Source of the DNA: Thermoanaerobacteraceae bacterium
Lineage (GTDB): Bacteria; Bacillota; Thermoanaerobacteria; Thermoanaerobacterales; UBA4877
Length of the DNA: 64,000 nt
Assembly (NCBI GenBank): GCA_030016635.1
Contig: JASEJQ010000006.1
Location: 1-64,000, forward strand
Reading direction: 5' to 3'
Below the pieces are notes generated by a model. That model had not been told where the DNA came from. It worked only from the letters and a program-made list of their open reading frames with translations, and did not search any database. The translations under genes and the position numbers were made by a program. This document shows positions 7,801 through 14,588 of the stretch, in pieces (positions within the stretch are counted from its first letter, which is position 1; the number at the start of each line of letters is the position of its first letter).

Positions 7801-8597
7801 GTGAGATTGAGGTTAGAAATCTGCATTTTTCATATACAAAAGGGCAGGAAGTACTGGCCGGCATAACCCTTGATTTAAATTTAAGGCCGACAGCTATTAT
7901 TGGGCAGAATGGAGCAGGCAAGACGACTTTTGTCAAGTTATTAAAAGGGCTTTTAAAGCCAACTGAGGGGGATATCTTTGTAAAAGGGTACAACACAAAG
8001 GAGAAATCTGTAGCATTTTTAGCACGATATATGGGACTTGTTTTTCAAAATCCGAATGACCAGATCTTTAAAAGCAAATTAATTGATGAGGTTATGTTTG
8101 GGCCTTTAAATATAGGGCAGGATGAGAAAACAGCAAAGCGCAATTCCTTAGAAGCCCTTGACCTGGTAGGACTTAGGAATCGTATAAATGAAAATCCCTA
8201 TGACCTTAGCCTTTCCGATAGAAAACTTGTGAGCATTGCCTCAATCCTAGCCATGGATACGGATATCGTCGTGTTTGATGAACCTACAATTGCCCAGGAT
8301 TACCGTGGAAAAGAGAAAATCAAGGATATAATAAGATACTTGAAGGACAAGGGAAAACTTGTAATAACGATCATACATGATATGGATTTTGTGGCAGAGA
8401 CCTTTGAAAGGGTCATCGTTTTTAATAGAGGAAAGGTACTTCTTGACGGTGACACACGCTTTGTGTATTCCTATAGGGATAAATTAAGGACGGCATCTCT
8501 GGAGCAGCCTTATGTTATGCAGCTGGCACAAAAGCTTCATATAGGAACGCCGTTATTGACGGTGGATGAGTTTACCGATTGGTTCAATAAAAGGTAA
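7797..8597 (+). CDS. ecfA2: ECF transporter ATPase (EcfA2) with degenerate signature
   Basis: The partner ATPase of 266 residues has Walker A GQNGAGKTT, Q-loop VFQNP, Walker B IVVFDEPTIAQD and switch His in IIHDMD. Its ABC signature is degenerate: the LSGGQ position reads LSLSDRK. In an EcfA1/EcfA2 heterodimer this would weaken one of the two composite ATP sites, the one using the EcfA1 Walker motifs. ATG 7797 overlaps the upstream stop by 4 bp. A symmetric hairpin follows directly. Confidence 0.87.
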   Translation: MSEIEVRNLHFSYTKGQEVLAGITLDLNLRPTAIIGQNGAGKTTFVKLLKGLLKPTEGDIFVKGYNTKEKSVAFLARYMGLVFQNPNDQIFKSKLIDEVMFGPLNIGQDEKTAKRNSLEALDLVGLRNRINENPYDLSLSDRKLVSIASILAMDTDIVVFDEPTIAQDYRGKEKIKDIIRYLKDKGKLVITIIHDMDFVAETFERVIVFNRGKVLLDGDTRFVYSYRDKLRTASLEQPYVMQLAQKLHIGTPLLTVDEFTDWFNKR

Positions 8598-8604
8598 TTT
8601 GAAA

Positions 8605-8629
8605 AGGAGATAGGGAATCCCTATCTCCT
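8605..8629. terminator. Bidirectional terminator hairpin
   Basis: AGGAGATAGGG (8605-8615) and CCCTATCTCCT (8619-8629) form a perfect 11-bp stem with a 3-nt loop between convergent genes for EcfA2 and rubredoxin. Confidence 0.8.
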
Positions 8630-8634
8630 ATGTA

Positions 8635-8793
8635 TTACAGCTTTTCAAACATATCCTTTGTAGCACCGCACTCCGGGCAAACCCAGCTATTTGGCAGGTC
8701 TTCAAAAGCTGTGCCTGGAGCTATTCCCTGGCTTGGATCACCCACTGATGGGTCATAGATGTAGCCGCAGACTGTGCACTGCCATTTTTCCAC
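8635..8793 (-). CDS. Rubredoxin
   Basis: This 52-residue protein starts [15 protein letters not shown] and has the second knuckle [13 protein letters not shown]. The two CxxCG-type pairs bind the single FeS4 iron of rubredoxin, and [17 protein letters not shown] is the conserved middle. The start is GTG with AAGGAGGAA upstream on the minus strand (rc of 8800-8808). It is a small cytoplasmic electron carrier, divergent from an NADH:rubredoxin-reductase-type flavoprotein, so the two likely supply electrons to oxygen or peroxide detoxification enzymes encoded elsewhere. Confidence 0.96.
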   Translation of the reverse strand: MEKWQCTVCGYIYDPSVGDPSQGIAPGTAFEDLPNSWVCPECGATKDMFEKL

Positions 8794-8832
8794 GACAAAT
8801 TCCTCCTTAATTAAAAATTTTTAGACAAGCTC

Positions 8833-8861
8833 TTGCATTTCTCAGCCACATATACTATAAT
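8833..8861 (+). promoter_or_regulatory. Sigma-A promoter for the rubredoxin reductase gene
   Basis: TTGCAT (8833-8838), 17-bp spacer, TATAAT (8856-8861), about 120 bp before ATG 8985. The -10 lies inside a short dyad, ACATAT-N9-ATATGT, that could bind a regulator acting on both divergent genes. Confidence 0.6.
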
Positions 8862-8984
8862 GATATGTAGTTGATAATAATTTTCCTGGCGTCTAATTTT
8901 ATCATAATTTATATCAATTGTATATTATGTAAGTTAATTTTTCAATAGAAAATTAATATTATAATTAAGGGAGGGAACAAGAAT

Positions 8985-10178
8985 ATGGAAAGCTACTTAG
9001 TAATAGGTAACGGCATAGCCGGCTTAAACGCTGCAGAGGCAATAAGAGACAGGGATAAGGACGGAAGGGTCACCATTATTAGTGAGGAAAAATATAATAC
9101 ATACAGCAGGCTTATGCTATCACACTATCTTGGAAAGGATGTAGAACCGGAAAAGCTCTATATACATCCTGTCAGCTGGTACGAGGAACGGAATATAGAG
9201 ATATATTTAAATACAAAGGTAGAGAAGGTTGACACAGAAAAAAAGGTGGTAAAGACCACCAGCGGGGAGTTTCCCTATACCAAGCTTATAATTGCCAGCG
9301 GGAGCTACAGTTTTATACCGCCGGTAGAAGGATCAAATAAGGGGAATGTGTTTGCCTTAAGGTCCTTAGATGATATGAAAGCTATAACCAATGCCATAAA
9401 GTCTTCTAAGAAGGCCATAGTTATCGGCGGCGGTGTGCTGGGGCTGGAGGCTGTATGGGCTATAAGGCAGGCCGGCCTTGAGGTGGATGTGCTGGAGTTC
9501 TTCCCCAGACTACTGCCCCGTCAGATGGATGAAGAGGGTTCAAAGATACTAAAGGATATTGTTGAGGGGACAGGCGTGACTACCTATCTTGGTGTGGAGA
9601 CAAAGGCCATACTGGGAGAAGACAGGGCAGAAGGGGTTATCCTGAAGGGTGGACAGGAGATTAAGGCCGACTTTGTAGTCTTCTCATCCGGTGTAAGGCC
9701 ACATATTGAGTTCTTGAATGGCCAGCCAATAGAGATAAAGAGGGGAATAGTGGTAGATGAATATATGAGGACCAGTTTAGATGGTGTTTATGCAGCAGGG
9801 GATGTTGCAGAGTTTAAAGGAGCCATGCCGGCCATATGGCCAGTAGCGCAGGAGCAGGGCAAGATAGCGGGTATGAATGCAGCCGGCGAGGAGGCAACCT
9901 ATCATCCCATACCACCCTCCAACATGCTTAAGGTGATGAATGTGAGCTGTTTCTCTGTAGGCGAGATAAACAATGAGAAGGGTGAGCTAAAAGAGCTCAA
10001 ATATACAGGGAATAAGGAATACTACAAGCTATTTTTGAGAAACAATGTGCTTGTTGGCGCCATGATGATAGGAGATGTTTCTAAATCCACTAAGATAAAG
10101 TCGTATGTAGACCAGAAAAAGGACATTTCTGAGTTTCTCATTTCTGATAATGCAAAAGAAATCATCAGTAGTTTATAA
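8985..10178 (+). CDS. NADH:rubredoxin oxidoreductase-type flavoprotein
   Basis: This is a 397-residue FAD/NAD(P)-dependent pyridine nucleotide-disulfide reductase-like enzyme without a redox-active disulfide. The FAD dinucleotide fold is GNGIAGLNAAEAIR at the N-terminus, the NAD fold is VIGGGVLGLEAVWAI near residue 148, and VYAAGDVAEF near residue 270 binds the flavin. Size and sequence type match the clostridial rubredoxin reductase/NirB N-domain group, and the divergent rubredoxin gene supports that role. GGGAGGGAA precedes the ATG. A strong hairpin follows at 10226-10251. Confidence 0.85.
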   Translation: MESYLVIGNGIAGLNAAEAIRDRDKDGRVTIISEEKYNTYSRLMLSHYLGKDVEPEKLYIHPVSWYEERNIEIYLNTKVEKVDTEKKVVKTTSGEFPYTKLIIASGSYSFIPPVEGSNKGNVFALRSLDDMKAITNAIKSSKKAIVIGGGVLGLEAVWAIRQAGLEVDVLEFFPRLLPRQMDEEGSKILKDIVEGTGVTTYLGVETKAILGEDRAEGVILKGGQEIKADFVVFSSGVRPHIEFLNGQPIEIKRGIVVDEYMRTSLDGVYAAGDVAEFKGAMPAIWPVAQEQGKIAGMNAAGEEATYHPIPPSNMLKVMNVSCFSVGEINNEKGELKELKYTGNKEYYKLFLRNNVLVGAMMIGDVSKSTKIKSYVDQKKDISEFLISDNAKEIISSL

Positions 10179-10225
10179 CTGTTTATATAAATACCCCCAC
10201 AGGTTCATTTCCTCCCCATTAAATG

Positions 10226-10251
10226 GGCACCGTCCTCCCCGGGACGGTGCC
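10226..10251 (+). terminator. Hairpin after the reductase gene, REP-like
   Basis: GGCACCGTCC (10226-10235) and GGACGGTGCC (10242-10251) form a 10-bp GC-rich stem, with A5C5T5 downstream. It probably terminates transcription. Its GGGACGG core resembles the short GGGGACGG-type intergenic repeats common in Firmicutes. Confidence 0.6.
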
Positions 10252-10295
10252 AAAAACCCCCTTTTTATAATTTTATGTCAAGGAGGAGATATTAA

Positions 10296-10633
10296 TTGGA
10301 AGGAAAAGCTTTGCTTAGCGGAAATCAGGCTGTAGCCAGGGGTTTCTGGGAGGCAGGAGGAGTAATTGCTGCCAGCTACCCGGGCTCTCCAACGGTAGAG
10401 ATTATGGAGACCATACAGAAAGAGTATCCGGAGATATACTCAGAGTGGTCCGTAAATAAAAAGGTGGCAGTAGAAGTGGCTATAGGTGGTTCTGTGGCAG
10501 GGGCGAGGTCTATGGCCTCGATGAAGCATATTGGCCTCAATATTGCTGCTGACCCGTATATGACATTTACAGAAATACGGACTAACGGTGGCTTTTTGCT
10601 GGTATCCGGAGATGACCCTGGGATGGACTCCTC
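10296..10633 (+). pseudogene. Truncated indolepyruvate ferredoxin oxidoreductase alpha subunit (IorA) N-terminus
   Basis: After AAGGAGGAG, a TTG start opens a frame with the characteristic IorA beginning: LLSGNQAVARGFWEAG, AASYPGSPTVEIMETI, EWSVNKKVAVEVAIGGSVAG, MKHIGLNIAADP and VSGDDPGMDSSK. These are the thiamine-diphosphate Pyr-domain segments of the oxygen-sensitive enzyme that oxidises aryl pyruvates. Homology stops abruptly at about residue 113, where a normal IorA (about 580-600 residues) has most of its length still to come. The frame then runs out at 10693. No iorB follows. The rest was deleted and an unrelated gene tail is joined here. Confidence 0.75.
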
Positions 10634-10837
10634 GAAGAAAACACCAGAGTCAACCTCAATGTGCCTGTGTCCATGCTCAGGATGGCGTTGAATCTCGGCA
10701 ATAAATTTGCCAGAGACTCCATGCCAGAAGGTGTTGACTTAGCCGGGATAGCCAGAGCCATAGAGGACGGTGCACAGGGTAAGATTGTGGATATAGAGAG
10801 CGGCAGCGGTGAAAAAGTAGAGATATATGTAGAATGA
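10634..10837 (+). pseudogene. C-terminal fragment of an unrelated protein fused to the IorA relic
   Basis: In a different frame from the IorA relic the sequence reads ENTRVNLNVPVSMLRMALNL, then ARDSMPEGVDLAGIARAIED and GAQGKIVDIESGSGEKVEIY, ending at TGA 10835-10837. This looks like the C-terminal domain of YvlB-like/SHOCT-like-domain proteins, where a hydrophobic patch precedes a Gly-Lys-Ile-Val-Asp segment; I make that assignment from memory only. It has no start or ribosome site of its own, so it is a fragment left by the same deletion. Confidence 0.5.
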
Positions 10838-10865
10838 AAAAAGCAGGATTTATTCCTGCTTTTTT
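10837..10865. terminator. Bidirectional terminator
   Basis: AAAAAAGCAGGA (10837-10848) and TCCTGCTTTTTT (10854-10865) with a 5-nt loop. It separates the convergent IorA relic and DUF4349 gene; the latter's stop codon lies in the loop. Confidence 0.85.
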
Positions 10866-11776
10866 CTATTCCTTCTTGTGAGGTGCGGCATTTTAAACGG
10901 TTTATATCTCCTAATCAACAATATGATAACAACAATAATGAGGATTGCAGGCAGTGCCGATATTATGAATATTACTAAGTATAGCGCTAAGTTGACAATG
11001 AAATTCAGGGTGGATACAAACCCGTTCCTTATACGGACGGCTATCTCATTGCCTGAGAGTATATTCCAGTCTACATACTTAGACACCGCCACAGTCTCCC
11101 TGGTGGGCTGAAGCTCAATATTTACAAGGGACATGGCTGTAAGCTGGTCCCAGAGCTTGAGCTGGCCTTTTAGCTGCTCTATCCTCTCCTGCACAGAATC
11201 CATCTGCTGCTTTACCTTCAAGATCTCATCCACTGTCTTGGCCTGCTTCATGATCTCCCTAAGCTGTGCTTCCTGTATGAGGGCATTATCCAGCCTGGCC
11301 TGGGCGTCATAATACTGTTCTGTGATATCCTCTGTGTTTATATTTTGATGGACGACCCTTCCAAGACCCTCTAAATAGTCCAGAAATTCCTGGAGTTTCT
11401 CTGCAGGTACCCTCACACTCAGGTTATAAAACTTCCTGCCGTCATAGTCGGATATGTTTGAGGACACCAGATATCCACCCATGGCCTCGGCCTGCTTCAG
11501 TATGGAGTCATAGGATGCCTTTGTATCCTCCACCTGGATAGTGGTGTCAACGTTTTTAACCAGTTTCCTTATGCTTATATCCGAAGAGGTAGGATCACCA
11601 CCTCCAGCCTGGTTTGCTTCAGGTTGGCCCTTGTATAGTGAAGGCGCATTGTCTTGTGAGTAGGTCACCGCCTGTTGTGTCTGCTGAGGTCTACCGCCTT
11701 GGCTGGCACAGGCAGTAATCACCAGGGCAAAAGACAGGACCATTATCATAAGCATGACATATTTTTTAATTCCCAT
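10850..11776 (-). CDS. DUF4349 domain lipoprotein
   Basis: This 308-residue protein has a lipoprotein signal (VLSFALVITACASQ, lipobox Cys near residue 23), a Q/P-rich linker, and a DUF4349 body. The body contains RKLVKNVDTTIQVEDTKASY, the segment LVSSNISDYDGRKFYNLSVR, and a long predicted coiled coil around residues 155-205 (EAQLREIMKQAKTVDEILKV onward). A transmembrane helix and a basic tail (RRYKPFKMPHLTRRNRKKQE) close the protein. It would sit on the outer face of the membrane, anchored at both ends. The family's function is unknown. It may form an envelope cluster with DUF4363 and DUF421 genes upstream on the same strand. Confidence 0.85.
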   Translation of the reverse strand: MGIKKYVMLMIMVLSFALVITACASQGGRPQQTQQAVTYSQDNAPSLYKGQPEANQAGGGDPTSSDISIRKLVKNVDTTIQVEDTKASYDSILKQAEAMGGYLVSSNISDYDGRKFYNLSVRVPAEKLQEFLDYLEGLGRVVHQNINTEDITEQYYDAQARLDNALIQEAQLREIMKQAKTVDEILKVKQQMDSVQERIEQLKGQLKLWDQLTAMSLVNIELQPTRETVAVSKYVDWNILSGNEIAVRIRNGFVSTLNFIVNLALYLVIFIISALPAILIIVVIILLIRRYKPFKMPHLTRRNRKKQE

Positions 11777-11882
11777 TGCTGCTCCCCCTTATTCCTTTTA
11801 CTATTTAGATGTGCAAAAAGCAAAAAAGTTCCATATACTATAAAAATATTATAACAGTTTATGGCGGTAATGGAAATAAAAT

Positions 11883-12266
11883 TTAGAATATATTCACCAA
11901 GCTGAACCTCTGGTTTTCAGGTATATGCTCTACGAGCATCTTTAATGTATTGTACTCAGCCATTGCCTCCTCCGTGTCGTTATACTGGACGAAACTTCTA
12001 AGCCTTACTAAACTCATATCAATCTTATCAATCTCATCATGATTTATGAGCACTGCCCATATCCCTTTTACGGACGACCAGTTGTTAGATGCTTTGTTTA
12101 AATCATCGGTGGCCGTATCCCATTTTTCGTTTTCAATTTTTTCCGGCAGGGCTTCGATGTTTTGCGATATCGACATGGCCGTATCCTTAAGATAATAGTA
12201 TGCCCCTAAGTCTAAGGCAAGTATAAACGCCAGGACTACTACAGTGATTACTATTGCCGTCTTCAC
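11883..12266 (-). CDS. DUF4363 family membrane-anchored protein
   Basis: This 127-residue protein has an N-terminal membrane helix (TAIVITVVVLAFILALDLGAY) followed by a helical extracytoplasmic domain with LPEKIENEKWDTATDDLNKA, WAVLINHDEID and YNTLKMLVEHIPENQRFSL, the pattern of DUF4363. Its start overlaps the stop of the DUF421 gene by 4 bp, so they are translationally coupled. DUF421-DUF4363 pairs recur in spore-forming Clostridia; no biochemical role is established to my knowledge. Confidence 0.8.
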   Translation of the reverse strand: MKTAIVITVVVLAFILALDLGAYYYLKDTAMSISQNIEALPEKIENEKWDTATDDLNKASNNWSSVKGIWAVLINHDEIDKIDMSLVRLRSFVQYNDTEEAMAEYNTLKMLVEHIPENQRFSLVNIF

Positions 12267-12943
12267 TTTATGACCTCCTTTGCCTGTACGAATAGGTTTC
12301 CGTTGCTGTCAATAGAGGCTAATAGGACATCTGACACATCACTGATGCCGAATGCTTTTAGCTGACCTTTAAGCCACGTAAAGTCCTTATTGGCCTCCTT
12401 TAATGTCTTAAAGTCTACCGTACCGTCTATGACGACAGGAAGCGGCAGGCCTTCATATGGAGGCTTTAAGTTCAAGTCCTGCGGAGTTACAGGTCTCTTT
12501 TCCACCTTTGGTATCACACTCAGGGTGCCATTTGTCTCAAGGATGGCATATTCCACATCGGCAATATTGTAGTATCCCTGATTTCTAAGGGCCTCCAGAA
12601 GGTCATTTATGTTGTACCTCTCTTTTCTCATCTGGTCTTCTAATAGTTTCCCTTTCTCTATGAGGATTGTTGGTGTGCCGCATATTAACTCCCTACCGCG
12701 GATGCTCTTCATGGATATGTAGGATAGTGCAAGCTGGGATATAAGCAGGGTGAGGATTGGTATTATCCCTGCTAAAAGAGGTATGCCGGTATTCTGCATG
12801 GGTACAGCGCCAAGGTCGGCTATCATTACTGCTACCACAAGCTCGTAGGGCTGGAGCTCTCCTATCTGCTGCTTGCCCATTATCCTCATGACAATAACCA
12901 CTAAGAAATATAGTATCAAGGCTCTTGTAAAAATGACGAGCAT
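12263..12943 (-). CDS. DUF421 (YetF-like) membrane protein
   Basis: The 226-residue product has three N-terminal membrane helices followed by two cytoplasmic YetF-type domains, seen as ELVVAVMIADLGAVPMQ, SIRGRELICGTPTILIEKGK, LRNQGYYNIADVEYAILETN and GTLSVIPK. The family is common in Bacillus and Clostridium, often linked with sporulation, but its activity is unknown. The ribosome site GGGAGGTG lies inside the 3' arm of a perfect 11-bp hairpin just upstream, so translation may be gated by RNA folding. Confidence 0.85.
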   Translation of the reverse strand: MLVIFTRALILYFLVVIVMRIMGKQQIGELQPYELVVAVMIADLGAVPMQNTGIPLLAGIIPILTLLISQLALSYISMKSIRGRELICGTPTILIEKGKLLEDQMRKERYNINDLLEALRNQGYYNIADVEYAILETNGTLSVIPKVEKRPVTPQDLNLKPPYEGLPLPVVIDGTVDFKTLKEANKDFTWLKGQLKAFGISDVSDVLLASIDSNGNLFVQAKEVIK

Positions 12944-12949
12944 AAAAAC

Positions 12950-12986
12950 ACCTCCCTGACGTTATTATTCAAAAAGTCAGGGAGGT
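12950..12986 (-). promoter_or_regulatory. Hairpin covering the DUF421 ribosome binding site
   Basis: ACCTCCCTGAC (12950-12960) and GTCAGGGAGGT (12976-12986) are exact complements with a 15-nt loop. On the minus-strand transcript the 3' arm contains the Shine-Dalgarno GGGAGGTG 6 nt before the ATG. It could act as terminator of the SHOCT gene transcript, as a translational switch, or both; the T run expected of a plain terminator is interrupted by the start codon. Confidence 0.65.
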
Positions 12987-12999
12987 TTATACTATGCAC

Positions 13000-13251
13000 T
13001 TATTCCATAAGTTTTCTCTTTTTTTCCTCAAACTCTTCGTTGCTTATTTCACCACGTGCATAGCGCTCTTTGAGGATTTCCAGAGGGTCATTTCTTTTAT
13101 GCTGTCTTTTTGAACTGTTATTGATTAAGTAAATAACAAGATATATGACAGCCACTACAATAACCACCTGCATTATCAATGAGACGAGTCCCCATATAAA
13201 ACCATTGGTCCCCCATCCACCATACCATCTATTCATCAGCCACCACATCAT
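13000..13251 (-). CDS. SHOCT-domain small membrane protein (copy 1)
   Basis: This 83-residue protein has a Trp/Gly-rich N-terminus (MMWWLMNRWYGGWGTNG), one long hydrophobic helix (residues 18-45) and a C-terminal SHOCT motif, DPLEILKERYARGEISNEEF. SHOCT motifs are short oligomerisation-like helices at protein ends, of unclear function. AAAGGAGGC precedes the ATG. A close paralog is at 16305-16559 and a decayed third copy at 25741-25829. The upstream 56 bp are conserved between the two intact copies. Confidence 0.85.
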   Translation of the reverse strand: MMWWLMNRWYGGWGTNGFIWGLVSLIMQVVIVVAVIYLVIYLINNSSKRQHKRNDPLEILKERYARGEISNEEFEEKKRKLME

Positions 13252-13300
13252 TAATTATTGCCTCCTTTTCTTATTTTCATTATAACATTCATTATAACAT

Positions 13301-13356
13301 TAACATAATCTTTTGATATAAGTGTTAAAAACATGTGATGGAATTATGATAATATG
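13301..13356 (-). promoter_or_regulatory. Conserved upstream block of SHOCT gene copy 1
   Basis: This 56-bp stretch matches 16596-16651 at 49 of 56 positions by my alignment, with no gaps. On the minus strand it contains TTAACACTT, ATCAAAA and ATGTTA elements. A TATAAT-like hexamer lies just downstream, but there is no good -35, which suggests activator-dependent transcription. Its far end overlaps the last codons of the peptidase gene. Confidence 0.6.
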
Positions 13357-14399
13357 TGTGGCAACGCATATCTGACGTTGCCGTCCCTGCCTGTCACAGT
13401 CTCTGCTGTGTAGAGGGAGTCTATGACAGCCTCCTCGGTAGCCTCTACTACTGCCTTAAAGAGACTGCTCATGACCTCACTGTTTTGATTTATTACTTCT
13501 ATCGTATATACAGGGTTTTCCGGCGAATGTTCAATGATATTCTTTGTGGAAAAGGCCACGGCTATATCGCCGCTGCCATTACTCATGTATGAGCCTGTCC
13601 TGGCCAGGCCAAGGGGCACCCTTCTTGCCAGCCTCTTCAAGCCGTGGGGGCCTAAAGGGGCGTCAGTTGCCACAATGACTATACATGAGCCGTCATCACT
13701 ATATCCATCAGGGTAGTCTTTTAACATCTCTCCGACTGGTATGCCCTTTATCATCAGGTCTTTCCTGCGGCCAAAATTGGTTAGGGTAAGCACACCCACC
13801 GTGTATCCTTCGGGTGTTATGCGTGAGGAGGTACCTATGCCCCCCTTGAACTCGAAGCACGACATCCCCTTGCCTGCACCAATATCCCCTGTCTCTATCT
13901 CTCCACCTTTAGCATTCTCTATGGCAGAAAAGACGTGCTCTTTTTTGACGTGCCTACCCTGTATGTCATTTAAGTAGCCGTCATTGCACTCTAAGACTAC
14001 CGGGTTTACTGTGCCTGTGGTTATTCCTATCTCGGGGTTTTTGGTTATCATGTATTCTACAAGGGCGTCAGAGGCCAGGCCGACGTTTAGCGTATTTGTG
14101 AGTAATATTGGCGTCTCAATATAACCCAGCTCATCTATCTGGATAAGCCCAACTGACTTGCCAAATCCATTTCCTACATAGCAGGCTGCAGGGACCTTTT
14201 TTTTAAAGAGATTGCCTCCATGGGGCAGGACTGCTGTCACACCGGTCCTAGCTGGGCCCTTACCAGGGACGAGCTTACCCTCCCCAAAGCAGACGGTAGT
14301 ATGCCCCACCAGTACGCCTTCCACATCGGTTATGGAGTTGTATTGTCCTGTATTCATACTGCCAATAGCGATTCCGTATTCCCTTATTCTTTTTCTCAA
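13344..14399 (-). CDS. P1 family peptidase (DmpA/S58, self-processing aminopeptidase)
   Basis: The 351-residue product belongs to the N-terminal-nucleophile aminopeptidases of family S58, including D-aminopeptidase DmpA and beta-peptidyl aminopeptidases. Visible motifs are NSITDVEGVLVGHTTV, GPARTGVTAVLPHGGNLF, TTGTVNPVVLECNDGYLND and DDGSCIVIVATDAPLGPHG. The Gly-Ser in the last would be the autoproteolytic cleavage site, exposing the catalytic Ser. ATG at 14399 lies after GGGGGTG on the minus strand. It is probably a cytoplasmic peptide-turnover enzyme; the substrate is unknown. The gene carries two GGCCAGGCC motifs (13602, 14073), both read as Gly-Leu-Ala. Confidence 0.88.
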   Translation of the reverse strand: MRKRIREYGIAIGSMNTGQYNSITDVEGVLVGHTTVCFGEGKLVPGKGPARTGVTAVLPHGGNLFKKKVPAACYVGNGFGKSVGLIQIDELGYIETPILLTNTLNVGLASDALVEYMITKNPEIGITTGTVNPVVLECNDGYLNDIQGRHVKKEHVFSAIENAKGGEIETGDIGAGKGMSCFEFKGGIGTSSRITPEGYTVGVLTLTNFGRRKDLMIKGIPVGEMLKDYPDGYSDDGSCIVIVATDAPLGPHGLKRLARRVPLGLARTGSYMSNGSGDIAVAFSTKNIIEHSPENPVYTIEVINQNSEVMSSLFKAVVEATEEAVIDSLYTAETVTGRDGNVRYALPHILS

Positions 14400-14515
14400 T
14401 TTTTCACCCCCATATAAGACCCATTATATCAAACAGATGAAATTTTTCTCATTAATATTTCTGCTTTTATTTTATCTTGCGGTGACTGAATTCACAACCA
14501 GTATTTACAATATAT

Positions 14516-14544
14516 TTGATAAAAGTTTATTAAAATGCTATTCT
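14516..14544 (+). promoter_or_regulatory. Putative sigma-A promoter for the ClC gene
   Basis: TTGATA (14516-14521), 17-bp spacer, TATTCT (14539-14544), 45 bp before ATG 14589. I looked for a fluoride riboswitch in this leader and saw none. Confidence 0.5.
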
Positions 14545-14588
14545 ATTAATTAAGGAGAAAATACCTGAACAAGGGGGGACAGAGTCCA

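Noticed and set aside
14400-14588. Possible fluoride riboswitch before the ClC gene
   Set aside because: The conserved GGNGATGG and CTGATGCC elements are not present.
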